Source: JAENVU01 sp963765075 (lineage in GTDB: Bacteria > Actinomycetota > Acidimicrobiia > IMCC26256 > JAENVU01). Taken from it: a stretch of 64,000 bases of DNA. The stretch lies in contig CAVXVA010000002.1 of the NCBI GenBank assembly GCA_963765075.1, forward strand, positions 1 to 64,000, written 5' to 3'. Both the position numbers and the translations under genes were made by a program. The notes under the pieces were generated by a model that worked only from the letters and a program-made list of their open reading frames with translations, ran no database searches and was not told the origin of the DNA. Numbering within the stretch: position 1 is the first letter of the stretch; each line of letters begins with the position of its first letter. Shown here piece after piece: positions 8,151 through 16,178 of this stretch.

Positions 8151-9659
8151 CTACCCGCAGCGAGTCGTGCCGTTCGGCGCCCGGCGCTCCACCAGATACG
8201 CCACTGCGATCCGTTCCAGACACTCATTTCCGCCCAACGACGAGGTATGGGCGGTGCCGTCGACGACGACGAGACGGGCGTTCCCAAGCTGACTCGCGAG
8301 CCCTTCGGCCCACGGCAACGGGGTCGCCGGATCGCCGGTCGTTCCGATGACCAGAATCGGTTCCTTGGTCGGTGCGCGCACTGCGGCCGCCGCCGTCCGC
8401 TTCGGCGGATACGGCCAGTACGCACATCCGTAACCCAGCCCGACACTCGCCGCGCCGAAGTCAGGTGCCTCCACCGCGGCCCGCTGCGCCAGCGCGTCGG
8501 TCTGCGTGAGGGTCAGGTTTGGGCCATCGGCACAGGTGATCGCAATGAACGAACCCCAGGTCGAGTCGTACCGGCCGTCGCCGTCACGTCCGAGATACAG
8601 ATTCGCGGACTCCATCAACGGGCCGGGGGAACCATCGTCGAGTGAGCGCAGGGCCCCCGCCAGCGTCGAATAGGCGTTCGCGCCCGAGTACATGAGTGCG
8701 CCCACGCCGAGATCGAACTGCGTCGGGCCGAACGCCTGGCCCTCCGTCGCGATCGGCTCCGCGTCGATCTTGGCGCGAAGTTCGTCGTACGCCGCGCGCG
8801 GATTGCCGTCGTGGTGGAACGCGCACGACGAACGTCGAGCGCAGTCGTCGAGGAAAGACGCGAGCGCGACGTCGAAGGCTTGGGCTTGACTGATCGTGAG
8901 ATCTGCGGGACTGAGCGACGGGTCGACCGCCCCGTCGAGGATCAACGCTCGAACGCGGTCGGGAAACCGCTCGGCGTACTTCGCGCCGAGGAACGTGCCG
9001 TACGACAACCCGAGGTAGGTCAATCGCGGATCGCCGACTGCGACCCGCAGGGCGTCGAGGTCCTGCACCGTGTCGTCGGTCGAGATGTGCTGAAGCCACT
9101 CACCGTTCCGAGCGACGCACGCATCGATGAATCGCTTCGACGCCGCCTTGAGCGCCGCCAGCTCCGTCGGCGTGTCCGGCGCACTGTCGGGTGCGAACAC
9201 GTAGTCGAGATTGCGCCCACACTTCACCGGCGCACTCGCACCGGTGCCGCGCGGATCCCACGCCACCACGTCGAACCGCTTCTTGATCGCGTCGGGCAAC
9301 GACGCGGCGGCGTAACTCGCGAAATCCCGACCGGAGGCGCCGGGCCCGCCGGGGTTCACGATCAGTGTGCCGATCTTCTGCCCGCGCTCAGCCTGCGAAC
9401 CTCGAGCCAGTTTGATGCTCACCTTCCGGCCCGTCGGCTGCGACCAGTCGAACGGGACCTCGACGGCCGCGCACTCCCCCAGGTCGCACTCCCGCCACTT
9501 CAGGGGGGTTGCCCTCCTGACATCGGTGGTGGAGGTCTGTGGAGCCCTGGTCCCCCGCGTCGTGTTCGTCGAGGAAGATGCCGAACTCGACGAACACGCG
9601 GTAAGTACCAGACCGCCCGCAAGGAGCAGAGCCGGAAAGGAAGCGGAGCGACGGGCCAT
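8151..9659 (-). CDS. secreted TAP-type alpha/beta hydrolase lipoprotein (tripeptidyl aminopeptidase-like)
   Basis: Exported serine hydrolase of about 502 residues. The ATG at 9659 has AAGGGTG upstream and opens a lipoprotein signal peptide (MARRSASFPALLLAGG, then LTACSS lipobox), followed by a Ser/Thr-rich linker. The hydrolase domain shows the oxyanion region NPGGPGASGRDF, WDPRGTGAS, the nucleophile elbow GLSYGTFLG (about residue 215), the acidic residue in GTTGDPATP and the catalytic His in DGTAHTSS. The C-terminal block is the TAP-like domain. The family resembles Streptomyces SlpD/SlpE and mycobacterial Hip1/CaeA, which trim peptides or esters outside the membrane. It is divergently transcribed from the ALDH gene with 43 bp between starts. 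Confidence 0.88.
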   Translation of the reverse strand: MARRSASFPALLLAGGLVLTACSSSSASSSTNTTRGTRAPQTSTTDVRRATPLKWRECDLGECAAVEVPFDWSQPTGRKVSIKLARGSQAERGQKIGTLIVNPGGPGASGRDFASYAAASLPDAIKKRFDVVAWDPRGTGASAPVKCGRNLDYVFAPDSAPDTPTELAALKAASKRFIDACVARNGEWLQHISTDDTVQDLDALRVAVGDPRLTYLGLSYGTFLGAKYAERFPDRVRALILDGAVDPSLSPADLTISQAQAFDVALASFLDDCARRSSCAFHHDGNPRAAYDELRAKIDAEPIATEGQAFGPTQFDLGVGALMYSGANAYSTLAGALRSLDDGSPGPLMESANLYLGRDGDGRYDSTWGSFIAITCADGPNLTLTQTDALAQRAAVEAPDFGAASVGLGYGCAYWPYPPKRTAAAAVRAPTKEPILVIGTTGDPATPLPWAEGLASQLGNARLVVVDGTAHTSSLGGNECLERIAVAYLVERRAPNGTTRCG

Positions 9660-9702
9660 CGCTTCACCCTTGCAGACCGCGAGCCCGATACCGTGCCGCC
9701 CC

Positions 9703-11127
9703 ATGGATCTTCTCATCGGTGGCACTCATGCTCCGTCCAGCTCGGGCGCGACACTCGACATCCTCGAACCGGCGACCGGACAAGGACTCGCCACCGTTGC
9801 CGCCGGCGCCGCCGCCGACGTCGACCGGGCGATCCGCGCCGCCCGCGAGTCGTTCGACGCCGGGGTGTGGTCCGGCCAGAGCGCGACGGCTCGCGGCCGC
9901 GTGTTGCTGCGCGTCGCCGCGCTGATGCGTGAACGATCCGAAGATCTGGCCGTCCTCGAGGCCCGCAACGCGGGCAAGCCGATCGGCGACGCTCGCTGGG
10001 AGGTGAACGCGGCGGCCGACGTGTTCGAGTACTACGCCGGTGCGGCCAACAAGATCTTCGGCGAGACCATCCCGGTGCAGGACTCGGGAATCGACATGGT
10101 GTTGCGCGAACCGGTCGGCGTGTGCGCGTTGATTGTGCCGTGGAACTTTCCACTCCTGATCACGACGTGGAAGACCGCTCCCGCACTCGCCTGCGGCAAC
10201 TCCGTCATCATCAAGCCCGCGTCGCTCACACCGCTGACCGCCTTGAAGCTCGGCGAGATCCTGGTCGAGGCCGGCGTACCGGCGGGGTGTGTGTCGGTCC
10301 TCCCGGGACCCGGTCGGATCATCGGCGACGCGCTCGTCGGCGACCCGCGCGTCGACAAGATCGGATTCACCGGTGAGACCAGCACCGGCGCGTCGATCCT
10401 GCGGACCAGTGCCGAGAACATCACCCGCGTCTCACTCGAACTCGGCGGCAAGTCGGCCTGTGTCGTCTTCGCCGACGCCGACTGGGAGAAGGCGGCGGCC
10501 GACACTCCGATGTCGGTCTTCGCCAACACCGGCCAGGACTGTTGTGCTCGCAGTCGGATCGTGGTGGAGGATTCCATCTACGACGACTTCGTTGCCGCGT
10601 TCACCCGGACGACGGAGGCGCTCCGCGTCGGCACTCCCCTCGACGAGACCACCGACATCGGGCCGATGATCTCCACCGCCCAGCGCCAAGTGTCGCTCGA
10701 CTACCTGGACATCGCCGCCTCCGAAGGCGCCGAGCGAGTGACCGGTGGCGTCGTGCCCGACGACCCCGGCTTCTACCTGTCGCCCGCGGTGCTCGCCGGC
10801 GTCGACAACTCGATGCGAGTCGCCCAGGAAGAGATCTTCGGCCCGGTCGCGTCGATCATTCCGTTCCGCGACGAAGCTGACGCCATCCGCATCGCCAACG
10901 ACACCCCCTACGGCCTGTCGGGTTCGATCTGGACCCGCGACCTCGGGCGGGCGATCCGCACGGCGAAGGCGATCCGGACCGGTGTGCTGTCCGTCAACAC
11001 GAACAAGTCGGTGCGCACCGAAGCCCCGTTCGGCGGGTACAAACAGTCCGGTTTGGGCCGCGAACTCGGGATGCACGCGATGCACCACTACACCGAGGTC
11101 AAGAACGTCTTCCTCTCCTCCGACTGA
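9703..11127 (+). CDS. NAD(P)-dependent aldehyde dehydrogenase
   Basis: Oxidises an aldehyde to the acid with NAD(P); 474 residues, normal for the ALDH superfamily. The cofactor region reads VPWNFPLLITTWKTAPAL with IIKPASLTPLTALKLGE. The general-base Glu is in LELGGKSACVV (about residue 250), and the nucleophile Cys is in FANTGQDCCARSR (about 284), matching the family pattern FxxxGQxCxAxxR. The C-terminal PFGGYKQSGLGRELG is also standard. The ATG at 9703 gives the expected N-terminus (MDLLIGGTHAPSSSGATLDI). It is closest in pattern to betaine- and gamma-aminobutyraldehyde-type dehydrogenases; the exact substrate is not determined. The stop is followed by the two palindromes. Confidence 0.9.
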   Translation: MDLLIGGTHAPSSSGATLDILEPATGQGLATVAAGAAADVDRAIRAARESFDAGVWSGQSATARGRVLLRVAALMRERSEDLAVLEARNAGKPIGDARWEVNAAADVFEYYAGAANKIFGETIPVQDSGIDMVLREPVGVCALIVPWNFPLLITTWKTAPALACGNSVIIKPASLTPLTALKLGEILVEAGVPAGCVSVLPGPGRIIGDALVGDPRVDKIGFTGETSTGASILRTSAENITRVSLELGGKSACVVFADADWEKAAADTPMSVFANTGQDCCARSRIVVEDSIYDDFVAAFTRTTEALRVGTPLDETTDIGPMISTAQRQVSLDYLDIAASEGAERVTGGVVPDDPGFYLSPAVLAGVDNSMRVAQEEIFGPVASIIPFRDEADAIRIANDTPYGLSGSIWTRDLGRAIRTAKAIRTGVLSVNTNKSVRTEAPFGGYKQSGLGRELGMHAMHHYTEVKNVFLSSD

Positions 11128-11138
11128 CCCACCTCCCA

Positions 11139-11185
11139 GCGTTTGGCGGATCGTGGTCGACTCCCGACCACCAGGCGCCAAACGC
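11139..11185. repeat. palindromic intergenic element, copy 1
   Basis: Outer arms GCGTTTGGC (11139-11147) and GCCAAACGC (11177-11185), inner arms GTGGTCG (11153-11159) and CGACCAC (11165-11171), so it can fold into a long two-part hairpin or cruciform. It lies 12 bp after the ALDH stop and may end transcription, but there is no T-run. Confidence 0.7.
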
Positions 11186-11200
11186 CTGAGTCCGGGTTGA

Positions 11201-11247
11201 GCGTTTGGCAGCTGGTGGCTCGCACCGGACCACCAGGTGCCAAACGT
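11201..11247. repeat. palindromic intergenic element, copy 2
   Basis: Same architecture and length as copy 1, 62 bp further on. Outer arms are GCGTTTGGCA (11201-11210) and TGCCAAACGT (11238-11247), inner arms TGGTGG and CCACCA. The outer arms are conserved between copies while the middle has changed in a compensated way, so the fold is kept. It resembles a REP/BIME-like pair. Confidence 0.7.
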
Positions 11248-11293
11248 CGGGAACTGGGTTCAGGGAGGCAGGACGGCGGTCGAGACATTCCCG

Positions 11294-12724
11294 ATGGACG
11301 CCGTCGCCGATCTCCGGCTACTACTGCAATCGGGCACTTCGGTCATCGCCGTCGATACCAGCGAAGAGCATCGCTGCCTCTCGATCGTGCGCGCCGCGAG
11401 CACGGGCGCTCCCGTATGGACGTGGTCGGCGGCGACCGGTCTGGGGCGCGAGGGAAGCCAGCCGCTCTACGGGACCGTCGACCCGGACCAGATGCTGTCG
11501 AACCTCACCGCGATGTCGGGTACCTGGACCGCGGTCCTCCTCGACCCGACCCCGCTGCTCGGCGATCCGGCATCGCTCCGAGCGCTGAAGGAACTCGGTC
11601 AGCGCGGCCAGAACGGACAGAGCGTGCTGTTGGTCGGGCATCGGCTCACCATTCCGACCGACCTCGAAGGTCTCGTCCACCGTTGGCGGCTGGGACCGCC
11701 TTCGGTCCCCGAACTCGACGCGATGATCCAGCGCGCCTCTGCCCGACTCGGCCAACAGAACGTGGCGATCGACCTCGACGACCAGGAACGGGTTCGACTC
11801 GCTCGTTCTCTCCTCGGCCTGACACTGGTCGAAGCGGAACGTCAGGTCATGCAGGCCGGGCTGCGGAACGGTCGTCTCGACGACGCCGACATCGCGCTGG
11901 CACTTGCCGGCAAGGCGGAACTCCTGAACGCCGACGGGATTCTCGAGATCGTCGACGAGCCTTCGCTCCGCCTCGCAGAGCTCGGGGGTCTCGATCATCT
12001 GAAGCAGTGGCTCGGGCACCGGGTCGCCGCCGGGCTCGACCGCGCCGTTGACCCACCGCGCGGCGTGTTGCTCGCGGGTATCCCGGGCTGTGGGAAGTCG
12101 GCGCTGGCGCACGCGATCGCAGCGGAGTGGTCGATCCCGCTCGTCCTCCTCGACCCCGGGCGGATCTACAGCAAGTACATCGGTGAATCCGAGCAGCGGT
12201 TCGAGGCCGCACTCACCACCGTCGAAGCAATGGCACCCGCAGTGCTGTGGATCGACGAGATCGAGAAAGGCTTCACCACGGGTGGTGAGGACGGCGGCGT
12301 GTCCAGCCGCGTACTCGGCACGTTCCTCCGTTGGCTCCAGGATCACGCGCCCGGCGTGTTCGTGGTCGCGACTGCCAACGACGTGACGCGCCTCCCCGCC
12401 GAACTCACCCGCAAGGGTCGATTCGACGAGCTGTTCTTCGTCGACCTGCCCGACGTCAGTGCCCGGGCGGCCATCGCGCGCGCCCAGTTGGCGCAACGTT
12501 CGATCACGCTGAGCGACGCCGACCTGGCGACGATTGCCGACACATCCGACGGCTTCTCGGGCGCCGAGATCGAAGCCGCGATCGCGGCGGCCTCCTACTC
12601 CGGAGCTATCACGCTCGAGTCGGTGACCACCGAGCTTCACGCCACGGTGCCGTTGTCCCGATCACGGACCGAAGAGATCCGCGCCTTACGCGAATGGGCG
12701 ACCCACCACGCACGCGCGGCGTAG
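11294..12724 (+). CDS. AAA+ ATPase, Ycf46-like
   Basis: Soluble AAA+ ATPase of 476 residues. The N-terminal 220 residues (LRLLLQSGTSVIAVDTSEEH onward) match the arrangement of cyanobacterial/plastid Ycf46-like proteins, where an inactive RecA-like half precedes the AAA module. The AAA module has GIPGCGKSALA (Walker A, about residue 262), VLWIDEIEKGF (Walker B), sensor-1 ATAND, and KGRFDELFFVDLPD with the arginine finger. The end of the AAA lid is SGAEIEAAIAAA. The ATG at 11294 is preferred to 11237 because the longer start lies within palindrome copy 2. Ycf46 is linked to inorganic carbon use in cyanobacteria; the actinobacterial role is unknown. It is a monocistronic gene, convergent with the cupin. 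Confidence 0.82.
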   Translation: MDAVADLRLLLQSGTSVIAVDTSEEHRCLSIVRAASTGAPVWTWSAATGLGREGSQPLYGTVDPDQMLSNLTAMSGTWTAVLLDPTPLLGDPASLRALKELGQRGQNGQSVLLVGHRLTIPTDLEGLVHRWRLGPPSVPELDAMIQRASARLGQQNVAIDLDDQERVRLARSLLGLTLVEAERQVMQAGLRNGRLDDADIALALAGKAELLNADGILEIVDEPSLRLAELGGLDHLKQWLGHRVAAGLDRAVDPPRGVLLAGIPGCGKSALAHAIAAEWSIPLVLLDPGRIYSKYIGESEQRFEAALTTVEAMAPAVLWIDEIEKGFTTGGEDGGVSSRVLGTFLRWLQDHAPGVFVVATANDVTRLPAELTRKGRFDELFFVDLPDVSARAAIARAQLAQRSITLSDADLATIADTSDGFSGAEIEAAIAAASYSGAITLESVTTELHATVPLSRSRTEEIRALREWATHHARAA

Positions 12725-12741
12725 CGCCGGATCGGCGACGA

Positions 12742-13206
12742 CTACGCGCCGATGACGTTCGGCCGCGGCAGACCGTTCGCCTCGCACAACGCGAAGTAGG
12801 AGTCCTTGACGAGTCCGGCATCGACCACCGACTCGACGTTCCCGTCGGCGTCGAGGTTGAGATTGGCCCCGTAGATCGCGAACCACACGTCGGTCAGGCC
12901 GTCGTTCTCCTTCGGCACTGTCAAGGTATGGATCGAACCGGCCGGCTCGTACAGGTACGACCCGGCGACATTGACCTCGGGATACTCCACGTACTTCCAC
13001 GACCCGGAGAGCGTGAAGGCGAACACCTCGCCCGTGTGCTTGTGCGTCGGAACCATGACGCCCGGCTCGAACTTGGTACGGATCACCCAGAGGCCTGCTT
13101 CCACATCGACCTGGAGGAGCTGGAGATGAGTCCCGTCGCCGAGCGCCACGAATGGGTTCTCGCTCTCGCCGCGGTGCATTGCCTTCGGGATATCAGTCAT
13201 CGTCAT
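12742..13206 (-). CDS. cupin-domain protein, 2,4'-dihydroxyacetophenone dioxygenase-like
   Basis: Single-domain cupin of about 154 residues. The first cupin motif is visible in FEPGVMVPTHKHTGEVFAFT (H-x-H then E, metal ligands at about residues 60-66), and the second in YLYEPAGSIHTLTVP with the late His. The opening HRGESENPFVALGDGTHLQL is shared with non-haem Fe(II) carbon-carbon bond-cleaving dioxygenases of the dihydroxyacetophenone/acetylacetone group. The start may be the ATG at 13206 or 13200. It follows the LLM oxidoreductase by 39 bp on the same strand, so a shared transcript is likely. The substrate may be a diketone or hydroxy-ketone (inference). Confidence 0.72.
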   Translation of the reverse strand: MTMTDIPKAMHRGESENPFVALGDGTHLQLLQVDVEAGLWVIRTKFEPGVMVPTHKHTGEVFAFTLSGSWKYVEYPEVNVAGSYLYEPAGSIHTLTVPKENDGLTDVWFAIYGANLNLDADGNVESVVDAGLVKDSYFALCEANGLPRPNVIGA

Positions 13207-13245
13207 GGTGCGGAGTGTACCGAGGGCCGACGGGCTCAGCGCCAC

Positions 13246-14154
13246 CTACCGGCCGTCGACCCCCGCCGTCGCGGCCACCATCTCGAGGAGGAAGGGCTCG
13301 ATGTCGGCTCGGGTGGAGATGAAGCGGCCGAGCGCGACCGAGACGGTCGTCACGCCGATCGCGGCAAGATCGGGCAGTGCGGCGACGGTCCCGGCCGGGT
13401 CGACCCGCCGGTCGTCACCGACGACCACCGCGAGCCCCACGCGCACGCCGAGCGACGCGGGCTCCCGACCCGCGGCGCTGAACGCACCCCGGAGCATCTC
13501 GATCCCCGCCGCGACCTCGTCGATGCTCGGACCGAGCGGCAACCAGCCGTCGCCCAACTCGGCGATACGCGCGATCATCGGCGGCGTCAGCGCACCGCCG
13601 TAGAAGACCGGAATCCGAGCCTGCACCGGTCGCGGTTCGCACCACAGCTCGTCGAAGGTCAGCGTCGATGATGCGAACGACACCGGGGGCTCGTGTTCCC
13701 ACAACGCCCGACAGGCGCGCATGGCGTCGTCCATGCGCTGGGTGCGGCCGATGAACTCCATACCGGGCTCGACGAACTCTTCGCGTTGCCACCCCGTCCC
13801 GATGCCCAGATCGACGCGACCGCGCGACAACACGTCGAGGGAGGCGACGGTCTTGGCCAGCAACAGCGCCGGACGCAACGGCGCGATGAGCACGCCGGTG
13901 CCGAGTCGCACTCGACGAGTCGCGCCGGCAATGGCCGCGAGCGAGGTCAGCGGCTCGAGCCAGGGTTCCGCCGGCGGGTACGGAAACGCCTTGCCGTAGG
14001 GATACCGGTCGAGCCGGGAGCCGATGGCGACGTGATCGGGCAGCACCAGTTGGTCGACCCCGACGTCGTCGGCCATCCGAGCGACATCGACGACCGACCC
14101 GAGATCGTCGCCGAAGATCCGGTCGAGCCCGGAGATGGTGACCGACAGTTTCAT
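13246..14154 (-). CDS. LLM-class F420-dependent oxidoreductase
   Basis: Luciferase-like (bacterial luciferase fold) TIM-barrel enzyme of 302 residues that uses cofactor F420 or FMN. Family marks are VDQLVLPDHVAIGSR near residue 35, TRRVRLGTGVLIAPLRPALL, SRGRVDLGIGTGWQREEF, and the IPVFYGGALTPPMIARIAE substrate-side block. It lies between an esterase upstream and a cupin dioxygenase downstream, all on the minus strand with gaps of 21 and 39 bp, suggesting one transcription unit of about 2.5 kb. Three more LLM proteins occur between 38 and 43 kb, so the organism makes heavy use of such redox chemistry. No substrate assignment. Confidence 0.88.
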   Translation of the reverse strand: MKLSVTISGLDRIFGDDLGSVVDVARMADDVGVDQLVLPDHVAIGSRLDRYPYGKAFPYPPAEPWLEPLTSLAAIAGATRRVRLGTGVLIAPLRPALLLAKTVASLDVLSRGRVDLGIGTGWQREEFVEPGMEFIGRTQRMDDAMRACRALWEHEPPVSFASSTLTFDELWCEPRPVQARIPVFYGGALTPPMIARIAELGDGWLPLGPSIDEVAAGIEMLRGAFSAAGREPASLGVRVGLAVVVGDDRRVDPAGTVAALPDLAAIGVTTVSVALGRFISTRADIEPFLLEMVAATAGVDGR

Positions 14155-14175
14155 GGCAACCTCACGATGTCGTGA

Positions 14176-15264
14176 CTACTGGTGCGGGCACTTGGCGACC
14201 GGTCGGCCGATTCCCAATCGAGCGGCCGTCCATGGCAGTGCATCTTGAAACGCTTGCTTCCAGACCTGGAAGGTGTGTTCACCTCCGGGCACGATCACCG
14301 AACACACGGCGACCTTCGCAGTCTCTGCCGCAGGGACCAATTCGCGCTGCGCCTGCAGCGGTGCCGGATCGTCGCTCCCTACCTCGAACCAACCACCGAG
14401 TTCGGGGAAGGTCCCCTTCGCCATGATCGTGAGCGGCTCGTGCGCATCGAAGTCGGCTTGATCGTCGCGAAACAGATCCGCCACCGTCGACCCGATGCTG
14501 TTGTCGTCGCCTGATCGTGGTCCGAGCAGGCCGCCGAAGTCGAGGAAGGTCCGGAACACCTCCGGGTGGCGCAGTCCCAACATCACGCTGCACATCCCCC
14601 CTTCGGACAGCCCCCCGATCGCCCACCGTTCGGGTTCCCTCGCCGCGTTGTAGCGCCGGATCGCATAGGCAGGAACGTCGACGGTCAGGTACTGCTCGAC
14701 CGGTCCGACACACTCGGTGTCGGCCGTATCGGTGCCATTCTCGTCGGCCATGACCAAGATCGGGGCTCGACCCCGGTGGGTGGCCGCGTAGGCGTCGCTC
14801 GTCACGTCGGCGAACCCCGCTTGGGTCCAGTTGTCGGTCGCGCCCGGTGTGCCCGGCAGCAACACGATGACCGGCAGTTGCGGGCGCGGCCGCGCGAACC
14901 ACGCCGGCGGCAGGTAGATCAACGCGTCGCGGGCGACGAACCCCGACGTCGTGCCCGGAATCCGAACGGTGATGACCTTGCCGTTCTCGGGAATCACCGT
15001 CTGCTTCTTGACGTCGGCTTCGGTGCTCTCGTCGGCCGCGGTGCGGCCGAAGAGGTCTTGCAACGTCGGCATGTACGCGAAGTGGCGATTGACCCAACTC
15101 AACACATTTGCCGAGAGCATCGCGACGACCACCAACCAGGCGACCACCTGGACCCATCGACGAACCCGGTGCCGGAGCAACACCGCGGCCACGACTATGA
15201 GCACCGTGACGCCGGCCAGCATGAAGAGAAACGGAAGATCGATGATCGAAAACTCGGCGGCCAC
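14176..15264 (-). CDS. membrane-anchored esterase (alpha/beta hydrolase, antigen 85/putative-esterase type)
   Basis: Protein of 362 residues with two N-terminal membrane helices (about 10-30 and 38-56) followed by an extracytoplasmic alpha/beta hydrolase of the esterase D/antigen-85 group. Seen are LPVIVLLPGTPGATDNWTQA (oxyanion strand), the nucleophile elbow IGGLSEGGMCSVML (Ser at about residue 222), and the catalytic His in VPGGEHTFQVWKQAF. The start is the GTG at 15264. It diverges from the DMT transporter gene with about 20 bp between starts, so the promoters must overlap. Relatives are mycolyl transferases and acyl-ester hydrolases; a role in cell-surface ester turnover is plausible but not shown. 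Confidence 0.8.
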   Translation of the reverse strand: MAAEFSIIDLPFLFMLAGVTVLIVVAAVLLRHRVRRWVQVVAWLVVVAMLSANVLSWVNRHFAYMPTLQDLFGRTAADESTEADVKKQTVIPENGKVITVRIPGTTSGFVARDALIYLPPAWFARPRPQLPVIVLLPGTPGATDNWTQAGFADVTSDAYAATHRGRAPILVMADENGTDTADTECVGPVEQYLTVDVPAYAIRRYNAAREPERWAIGGLSEGGMCSVMLGLRHPEVFRTFLDFGGLLGPRSGDDNSIGSTVADLFRDDQADFDAHEPLTIMAKGTFPELGGWFEVGSDDPAPLQAQRELVPAAETAKVAVCSVIVPGGEHTFQVWKQAFQDALPWTAARLGIGRPVAKCPHQ

Positions 15265-15287
15265 GGCCGCGGAGCGTACTGTTGGCC

Positions 15288-16178
15288 GTGCCCTTACTCG
15301 CGGTTCTCCTCGCCATCACCGCCGCGCTCGTCTTCGCCGTCGGCGCCGTCGCCCAACAGCAAGAAGCTGCGAACATCGAACACACGGGTGCCGCCTTCGT
15401 CACCCACCTCTTGCGGAGTCCCCGGTGGTGGGCGGCGACGGTGGGCGACAGCTGCGGGTACGTCCTTCAGGCCATCGCGCTGGGTGCCGGGTCCATCCTG
15501 GTCGTCCAACCGCTCTTGATCGTGTCGCTCGTCTTCGCCCTGCCGATTGCCGCACGGTGGAACGCCCGACCGATCCACCGAGCCGAGATCGGCTGGTCAC
15601 TCCTGATTGCCGCTGCGCTCGCGGTCTTTCTCATCGTGGGCGATCCCGGAGCCGGCCTCGACACCACGCCCTTTCGGGACTGGGTCCCGTCGCTCATCGG
15701 CTGCGGGGTGCTCTGCCTCCTCGGCGTCGGGTTCATGGCCGCGCGGGTTTCCTGGGGACGCGGCGTCGGCCTCGCGATCGTGGCCGGCACGCTGTTCGGC
15801 CTCGGATCGGCCCTCACCAAGTCGATCGTCCACATTCTCCCCAACGGGTTGGAGGCGATGACCAGCTCCTGGGAGACCTACGCACTCATCGCGACCGGCC
15901 TCGTCGGGTTGACCTGCCAACAGCTTGCGTTCCAGGCCGGATCGCTCGAGATCTCGTTCCCCGCGGCGATCGTCTTGGACCCTGTGGTCGGAGTCGCAGT
16001 CGGCATCGCCGCACTCGACGAACGGGTCCACACCGACGGCGTCGGTTGGGTGTTGATCGGGATCAGTGCGGCGGTCATGGTGGCGGGGACCGTCGCGCTG
16101 GCGCGTTCCGGCGCGCCAGCGCCGACCACACAAACGGCGGGAGACACAACACCACCGTCGCCCCAGCCAGCAGGATGA
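15288..16178 (+). CDS. DMT-superfamily (EamA-like) transporter
   Basis: Polytopic membrane protein of about 296 residues with roughly nine or ten hydrophobic helices, beginning VPLLAVLLAITAALVFAVGA and ending in a short cytoplasmic tail. The organisation (two repeated halves; GSILVVQPLLIVSLVFALP and LEISFPAAIVLDPVVGVAVG at matching positions) is that of drug/metabolite transporters, perhaps close to the NIPA-like or EmrE-related exporters. The start is a GTG at 15288, with a TTG at 15282 as alternative; no ATG is available. Its last 104 bp overlap antiparallel with the end of the APC permease gene, an unusually long convergent overlap. Confidence 0.75.
   Translation: MPLLAVLLAITAALVFAVGAVAQQQEAANIEHTGAAFVTHLLRSPRWWAATVGDSCGYVLQAIALGAGSILVVQPLLIVSLVFALPIAARWNARPIHRAEIGWSLLIAAALAVFLIVGDPGAGLDTTPFRDWVPSLIGCGVLCLLGVGFMAARVSWGRGVGLAIVAGTLFGLGSALTKSIVHILPNGLEAMTSSWETYALIATGLVGLTCQQLAFQAGSLEISFPAAIVLDPVVGVAVGIAALDERVHTDGVGWVLIGISAAVMVAGTVALARSGAPAPTTQTAGDTTPPSPQPAG

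Noticed and set aside
11139..11247. A CRISPR or IS end at the palindromes
   Set aside because: Only two units, no spacer series, no transposase and no target duplication.
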